From a virus: a stretch of 25,042 nt of DNA. The number at the start of each line of letters is the position of its first letter. Positions within the stretch are counted from its first letter, which is position 1. Positions 20,133-25,042 of the stretch are shown here, piece by piece. The translations under genes were made by a program, and so were the position numbers. The stretch lies in the IMG/VR virus record IMGVR_UViG_3300036823_000006, positions 1 to 25,042 of that record; one strand, written 5' to 3'. Below the pieces are notes generated by a model that saw only the letters and a list, made by a program, of their open reading frames with translations, was not told where the DNA came from and searched no databases.

Positions 20133-23100
20133 CGATTTTCTCCGCTCCTGAATTGCCCGGCATCTCCGAACTTGGATATGCTCTCGAGTGCTGCTTCTGC
20201 CAGTTTCCTGAAATATGACAGATCGATGGAGTCTTCTAGTCCTGACTCCTTGACCATTGCCGATTCCATCCAGAAGTATCCCTTTGTGCCGGCAGCAGCG
20301 TGGAATACTCCGTCCTTTCCCCGAAGGAGCGTAGCACCTCCAGCTCCCTCCTGGACTGGAACAAAGCTGCCAGCACGGCCGACAAAGTGCGGCTCGTCAT
20401 ATCCGAAATCCAGGTACAGGGCTGCCGAGGTGACTGTCTTGATTTCGCAGTAGTCATCGAACGTGACCGGCTCACGGCTGAACAGGGTCTTGAAGACATA
20501 AGGATGCTGGAACTGAGCACCAGTCGCAGTCCATTCACCGTTCTGCCGCCTCGCGATGTACACCGCGTCATTGACAAGGCAGAACTTCTGGTATGTGGCT
20601 TCATGCTCGAACTCATAGCCGTACTCTTTCCCGAAGTCGATTACGTACTGAATGATCTTTGGTGTGGCATTCGGGATCTTGATCGAATCTGTCTTGATGT
20701 GCACGACCTGGAAACCGTTGGCCTGTACCATCTCTTTCAAGTCGACCATAAAGAGAGCACCGCGCTTGCAGCCGATGTTGTCTTTGTTACGGACATCACG
20801 GAACGGGTTCGGGAATGTTGCGAAGGTCAGGCCGTAGACGATGTTGATGACAATCTTCAGCGCGTACGCCAGAGCTGTTGCATTCTCGTCTGTGTCAAGA
20901 TATGGGACAAGCGCTCCTCCGAGCATGCGCTTGGCTGCACTGTAATCGTGACGTTTGATTGCGATTCGCGCTGACTTGAGATCTGAATAATTCTTTGTAT
21001 AAGGGCCAAACAGGCGCAGTATCTCAATCGACGTTGGATGCATAGACGCGACATCGAGCACCGCGACGTCAGCATACATGCCGGGTTCAGCATAGACGTA
21101 ACCTCCTTCCCCAGTTACCTCGCCCTTGTATGTGCTGGTGCCAGCCTCGTAGTGATAGCCGGGAAATGTGTCAGCCAGGTCCGTGTAGATGAACTGGTCC
21201 TGCGGGTTCTTGTTGTCACCAAAGATGATCTTAGCCGTGTGCCGCTGAGTTGTGTCATTCACGAGCAGGCCGCTGAGATCGGCAAGTATCTGCCTGGCGA
21301 CGTAATCCTGCTTCCGGTCTTCGAAGACCTGTTCGGTGGTGATGACGTCATTGGCACAGTAGCTGGCGACGTCTTCCCACCGGTCTTCTGGCACTGGCTG
21401 ATCCCAGGGCAGACTGAGCTCTTTGTGATTGAGTCCGAGCTTGATCTGGAACCATTTAAGCGACTTCTTGACGCTAGAGAAGTCCCAGATGTCCGCATAT
21501 GACAGGTTATATGCGTCACCGAAAGTGGCATTCTTCTCGTTTGCGATGACTCGCTGACTGAGCTGGAAGAGATCATAGTTGCTGTAGCCCATGATCCGGG
21601 CGTATACCATGTGGTTGTCATAACGCCGGTTGTTAAACCCGACAAGGCGCATGGCAGTCAGCTCTTCCATCTGCTTGCTGCCAGGGTTGATCATCCTGAC
21701 TGTCTGGCTCTCGCCTTCGTACTTCCAGCAAACAACGAACAGGTTCGGGAAAACCTCAATGTCGAAGAACACGAGTCGTTCATCAGCAGTCTGCCTGGCT
21801 GGTTCTTCCTTGACGACAGCCACTTCAGTCTCTGAAGCGAACTTCATGCTCATGACGGCTTTGACACAGTAGGACGCCTGATTGGTGGACCCGTTTGCGA
21901 ATGCCAGAATCCTGCCTCGCATGTCCGTCACATCGTACTGCATCCCTGACGACCAGGCCTCGTCAAGAATCTTCGTGATGAAGTCAATGCTTGGCTTGGT
22001 TCCTGGATGTATCTCTTTCCGCAAGTTCCTCTGTATCAGTTCGCGCAAAGCTCGTTCACTGTGCATGGTATCTGAGTCAAGCACACGCCTCTCCTTAAGT
22101 GGCAGGCCACCATTGATCGTCGTGACGGGAATGTCATTGCACATCGTCAGACGGCGCCTGAGTGAGGCATCGTCTGGAAACGTCTTGACTTCAATCCCAG
22201 GGCTGTAGTTATGACTCAGCACTGAGACGTCACCGTCGTAGATGTAGTGGAGATGAATGCCTGCACCGCTCTGACTGAATTCGGCGTATGTCGATGGCCA
22301 CATGCTTGCAGCCTCAAGATTCAGAGCCAGATTTTTCTGACCATCATTGTCCCTCAGATCGAAGTCAATGACTATGTACTGCAGGTCCAGCTTGACATAG
22401 TGAAGCTCAGAGGTAGTCATGTCTGACAGAGTTGTCTTCACTTTTGCCCAGGGCTTTCCTGGTTTGCCATCTTCAGTTGCATACTGCGCCGGCTGGCTTG
22501 CGAGCAATTCATCCAGCAAAGATTCCTTGCATGTCATCACAAGGGAAGGCGGCAGTTTATCCGGTGGCGGGGTTATGCCGAGCTTCTCGATTTTGAATCC
22601 AGTGTACAAGTTCGTGACCTGGACACCGTCAACCCGGCCGCGCTCTGCAAAATGGCTGAAGTAGTTCCTGAGCTCATCACGGAAGCGACCCAGGTTTAGT
22701 CTCCAATCGTACTCGCCATCGTCGCAGAATGCTTTGTAGAGTCCCCAGGCTTGCTTCAGGGTCGTGCCATCCTGCTGCCTGAAGAGCTCATATTCCTCGG
22801 TCAGGAAGTTGTAGAACATGTCCGTCCGGATTATCATGTCAGTTGGGCGGTATGATGAGAACCTGTTCGGGCCAAGAGACCGGTAGACCTCCAGGCAATG
22901 CTGGGCAATGGCACCAAGCTCAAAACCAATCTCATGCTTGAGTGCCTCGTATTCACTTGACGGTACAGTATGACCTGTTGGGTGAACATCGATCAGCCTG
23001 CGGATAATGCCTGACTTGGCGTCCGTGATCTTGACTGACTGGTTGGTTCCTATGAAGAGCAGAGCATTAACTCTGCCGGTATACGGCGCCTTGTACTTGG

Positions 23101-23854
23101 CATTTATGATAATCTCCTCGTGAGAGACTATCGAGTTCAGCCTTGTGTTGTCGTCTATCCGTGACAAGTCACCGTCGTGCTGGATTGCTACTAGCGGGTT
23201 TGTCTTGAATGACTCAGTTGCGAATGCGTTCGACGTGCCAGTCAGGGCTTTTGCATCGAAGGTCTCTGTGTACCCGTCAAAGAGTCTTTTCAGGATGTTC
23301 AGGAACGTCGACTTGCCAGTCCCAGCTTCTCCGTACAGGACGAAGAACTTCTGAATATGCTTCGAGTCTCCTGCGACAATTGACCCTATTGCCCATTCCA
23401 GCTTCTCCAGCTCAGACGGTGCATACAGCACGCTCATCAAGTGATCGTAAGCTGTAGTTGATCCACTGGCGAGCGAATAAGGAAGTCGCTTAGAGCTGTA
23501 ATCTCCTTTCTTTGGCGGCGTGTCTGCAAATGCCAGGGTATTGTCAAGCTCCTGGTTCGAACTCGGCAAGTTCACGCAGTAACTTCTGAAGTCTTTCCAG
23601 GAGTTTGATTTGTAGCTGCTGAGTGCACGGACTGTTGTATGATCGTCAATTTTCTCAGCTCGAGCATAAAGGTCAGCATCGACCAGGCGCTGCACTACAA
23701 ACTCATCGGTGGACCACAGGCCAGCTTCTTCATCCCACACCGCACAGAAGGAACCGCCGCGAACTATCAGGTCTTGCGATCTGCGCACGACAAAGTCTGG
23801 ATACAACTCGGTCCCGGACTTTGCCTGCCTCTCCCTGACCTGAAAGAAATCCAC
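20129..23854 (-). CDS. SF3 helicase - AEP primase - family B DNA polymerase fusion
   Basis: One 1241-residue frame holds three replication enzymes. About 20-130 resembles a D5-type N-terminal domain. About 150-300 is a superfamily 3 helicase with Walker A GEAGTGKST (175-183), acidic IQHDGDLSRIDD, sensor LLFIGTNQ and arginine finger GIIRRLIDV. About 460-590 is an archaeo-eukaryotic primase/polymerase domain: VIDFDLRD (D497, D499), SQSGAGIHLHY (H534) and GIEVKTFPDDASLRRR. About 690-850 is a 3'-5' exonuclease: Exo I FFDIEVFP, Exo II FNNRRYDNH, Exo III YCANDVITT. About 925-1110 is family B polymerase: motif A VLDVASMHP (D934), motif B KIVINIVYG, motif C HIKTDS (D1056), which lacks the first Asp of YxDTDS. 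The GTG at 23854 follows GGGAGGGAGG. It could unwind, prime, extend and proofread from one chain; no mature cleavage site is evident. Confidence 0.88.
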   Translation of the reverse strand: MDFFQVRERQAKSGTELYPDFVVRRSQDLIVRGGSFCAVWDEEAGLWSTDEFVVQRLVDADLYARAEKIDDHTTVRALSSYKSNSWKDFRSYCVNLPSSNQELDNTLAFADTPPKKGDYSSKRLPYSLASGSTTAYDHLMSVLYAPSELEKLEWAIGSIVAGDSKHIQKFFVLYGEAGTGKSTFLNILKRLFDGYTETFDAKALTGTSNAFATESFKTNPLVAIQHDGDLSRIDDNTRLNSIVSHEEIIINAKYKAPYTGRVNALLFIGTNQSVKITDAKSGIIRRLIDVHPTGHTVPSSEYEALKHEIGFELGAIAQHCLEVYRSLGPNRFSSYRPTDMIIRTDMFYNFLTEEYELFRQQDGTTLKQAWGLYKAFCDDGEYDWRLNLGRFRDELRNYFSHFAERGRVDGVQVTNLYTGFKIEKLGITPPPDKLPPSLVMTCKESLLDELLASQPAQYATEDGKPGKPWAKVKTTLSDMTTSELHYVKLDLQYIVIDFDLRDNDGQKNLALNLEAASMWPSTYAEFSQSGAGIHLHYIYDGDVSVLSHNYSPGIEVKTFPDDASLRRRLTMCNDIPVTTINGGLPLKERRVLDSDTMHSERALRELIQRNLRKEIHPGTKPSIDFITKILDEAWSSGMQYDVTDMRGRILAFANGSTNQASYCVKAVMSMKFASETEVAVVKEEPARQTADERLVFFDIEVFPNLFVVCWKYEGESQTVRMINPGSKQMEELTAMRLVGFNNRRYDNHMVYARIMGYSNYDLFQLSQRVIANEKNATFGDAYNLSYADIWDFSSVKKSLKWFQIKLGLNHKELSLPWDQPVPEDRWEDVASYCANDVITTEQVFEDRKQDYVARQILADLSGLLVNDTTQRHTAKIIFGDNKNPQDQFIYTDLADTFPGYHYEAGTSTYKGEVTGEGGYVYAEPGMYADVAVLDVASMHPTSIEILRLFGPYTKNYSDLKSARIAIKRHDYSAAKRMLGGALVPYLDTDENATALAYALKIVINIVYGLTFATFPNPFRDVRNKDNIGCKRGALFMVDLKEMVQANGFQVVHIKTDSIKIPNATPKIIQYVIDFGKEYGYEFEHEATYQKFCLVNDAVYIARRQNGEWTATGAQFQHPYVFKTLFSREPVTFDDYCEIKTVTSAALYLDFGYDEPHFVGRAGSFVPVQEGAGGATLLRGKDGVFHAAAGTKGYFWMESAMVKESGLEDSIDLSYFRKLAEAALESISKFGDAGQFRSGENR

Positions 23855-23873
23855 TGGCGCCTCCCTCCCATGT

Positions 23874-24395
23874 CTAGTACATCTCGTTTTCGGTCATGTA
23901 TGCTGCCATCTGATACCAGAGTTCAACGTCTCTCTGGTCTTGCTCTGGTCTTTGCAGCGGGAATAGACCACCTCTTCCATCGGATTTGTAAGTACGATTA
24001 CTGAACCGTGCAAGGACATGATCGATATGCCGCAATGGAATTGGCGGGCAGGCATCATCATCGAAGACATCCAGATTCAGGTTTTCGAGAAACAAGGCGA
24101 AACACGAATGTACTGGCCAGTCGATCATGAAATCCATTCGCCTGGCTAGCCCAATCAGCAACTCAAGGATACTGACGCCTGGGGAAAATCGTTCTTCTCG
24201 CTCCAGTCCAGTGAATTCCTTGCGAAGCTGGGCAGCATCAGCTATACGGTTCTCATCACGAGGATTAACAACACGAAACTGCATGTCGTACATCCTGCCG
24301 CAAACTATCGTATAGCTTTGCGACGACTCCGGGTGAAATGGAGGACAGATCTGACTGTACAGCCAGTCAAAGTACATTTGTGTTCTGACTGGCAT
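23874..24395 (-). CDS. Conserved phage protein in replication block, unknown function
   Basis: The 173-residue product contains YFDWLYSQICP, QFRVVNPRDENRIADAAQLR, SPGVSILELLIGLARRMDFM, FALFLENLNLDVFDDD and a C-terminal GRGGLFPLQRPEQDQRDVEL followed by WYQMAAYM. I recognise this chain of motifs from an uncharacterised family found in Gram-positive phages near replication genes. The GGLFPL..P..DQR..ELWYQM signature is distinctive. No enzymatic motif is clear. The ATG overlaps the previous stop by one base (TAATG) and the stop is 19 bases before the polymerase fusion start, so all three are in one operon. Confidence 0.72.
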   Translation of the reverse strand: MPVRTQMYFDWLYSQICPPFHPESSQSYTIVCGRMYDMQFRVVNPRDENRIADAAQLRKEFTGLEREERFSPGVSILELLIGLARRMDFMIDWPVHSCFALFLENLNLDVFDDDACPPIPLRHIDHVLARFSNRTYKSDGRGGLFPLQRPEQDQRDVELWYQMAAYMTENEMY

Positions 24396-25042
24396 TATCC
24401 CCCCCGGTTTGGCCGCCCGTAGTTGAGGACCTCGTTTGCGTAGGTTCCGCTGTTGAGTATCACCTCGAAATCCACTGCGAGCATTTCATTCCGGATGTAG
24501 CAGATATGCGGATCTCCTGACAGACCTCCGAAACTCAGAGGTGAGATAGCACCGACGACTTTGATGACGTCACGGATGGGCAGGCTTTTGTCATCGACAA
24601 GGATGCGATCGCCGGCATAGTACGTGACAGTGAGGCACTGAGACCCGGGAGGCGTTTCGGAAAACTCGGCAAGCGAAATCCGGTACGGCCGCTTAGAGCT
24701 GGCTTCTTGTGCTTTGGCGAATAGGTTGGCAGTGGGTGCCGTATCGTTCTGGAGCGCGAGCTCGTCGGCTTCTGCGAGTTCTTCATCGGTGGGTAGTCCT
24801 TCGAGTGGATCATCTGATTTGAAGTGAGTGACATCGGCTGGCGTGAGTTCTGGCCTGGGGTCTCCCACGGCGGCAACCCCGTCGTCTGTGTCACTACTCT
24901 GCACGGCCATGTCGGGCTGGCCAACGTAAGGACTGCCGGTCTCGAGGAATTGCTTGGCCTGCTTGTTGTAGTGGGCCTTGACGCGGGCGACCTCTTCATC
25001 AAGTCTCCGGTCAAAGCTGGCCCGGAGATTGCGACGAGCAAG
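24395..25042 (-). CDS. Unknown protein, 5' end beyond window
   Basis: The frame is open from the stop at 24395 to the right edge, giving at least 215 residues. An ATG at 24910 exists, but the upstream 44 codons also look coding (SFDRRLDEEVARVKAHYNKQ, then FLETGSPYVG), and no ribosome binding site precedes 24910, so the gene is most likely truncated by the window. The visible part has a charged helical start, a disordered acidic middle (DPLEGLPTDEELAEADELAL) and a beta-rich C-terminal domain with QCLTVTYYAGDRILVDDK and FGGLSGDPHICYIRNEMLAV. Family not recognised. Confidence 0.65.
   Translation of the reverse strand, partial: LARRNLRASFDRRLDEEVARVKAHYNKQAKQFLETGSPYVGQPDMAVQSSDTDDGVAAVGDPRPELTPADVTHFKSDDPLEGLPTDEELAEADELALQNDTAPTANLFAKAQEASSKRPYRISLAEFSETPPGSQCLTVTYYAGDRILVDDKSLPIRDVIKVVGAISPLSFGGLSGDPHICYIRNEMLAVDFEVILNSGTYANEVLNYGRPNRGG

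Noticed and set aside
1-25042. CRISPR arrays, tRNA or rRNA genes, insertion sequences, integrase or attachment sites
   Set aside because: No regularly spaced repeats, cloverleaf-like sequences, transposase motifs or recombinase catalytic motifs were recognised. The only tandem array is the coding repeat in the fibre-like protein.

Overview
This window looks like a contiguous piece of a tailed dsDNA phage (siphovirus-like, HK97-fold capsid) or prophage, most likely infecting a Gram-positive, probably actinobacterial, host. The evidence is AGGAGG-type ribosome binding sites with frequent GTG starts, roughly balanced base composition, an endolysin combining a Rv2525c/DUF1906-like glycoside-hydrolase-type domain with peptidoglycan-binding repeats, and gene families typical of Gram-positive phages. 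Apart from one tiny gene, everything is coded on the minus strand, so genes read from high to low coordinates. No integrase, repressor or tRNA was seen.

Replication/recombination block (25042 to 10906, minus strand). It opens with a 5'-truncated unknown gene and a conserved phage gene. A giant 1241-residue protein follows that fuses an SF3 helicase, an AEP-type primase and a family B DNA polymerase with proofreading exonuclease. Next comes a run of small, often overlapping accessory genes: a K/E-rich peptide, a CxxC/HxxxH protein, an SSB-like protein, two paralogous small proteins and a protein with a possible Acb2/Tad1-type hairpin domain. Then come a small zinc-ribbon-like protein, an SF2 helicase, a 414-bp intergenic region with origin-like and promoter/operator-like structure, a VRR-NUC nuclease and a Cas4/RecB-like nuclease. 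The block ends with an 885-residue protein carrying the DFDGD signature of double-psi beta-barrel RNA polymerases plus three helix-turn-helix segments, translationally coupled to a small conserved protein.

Boundary (about 10270 to 10905). A single 59-residue plus-strand gene with its own GNRA-tetraloop terminator is divergent from the structural block. Between the two transcription units lies a near-perfect 24-bp inverted repeat, so each unit is preceded by the same sequence reading outward. A G6/C6 hairpin lies on the other side of the plus-strand gene.

Packaging/structural block (10273 to 1, minus strand): probable small terminase, HNH endonuclease, endolysin, gp6-like connector, two possible virion surface proteins (one with eight 21-residue repeats), a collagen-like peptide, a structural protein with the HFGIKGMRWGVR motif, large terminase, portal, a prohead protease fused to the major capsid protein, a head-tail connector-like protein and the start of a tail-terminator-like gene.

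The most unusual points are the all-in-one replication polypeptide, the divergent RNA polymerase that shares an H(Y/F)GI...WG segment with a putative structural protein (raising the possibility that it is carried in the virion), and the mirrored 24-bp elements at the replication/structural boundary, which could be promoters or operators. All function calls come from reading motifs by eye; no database search was run.
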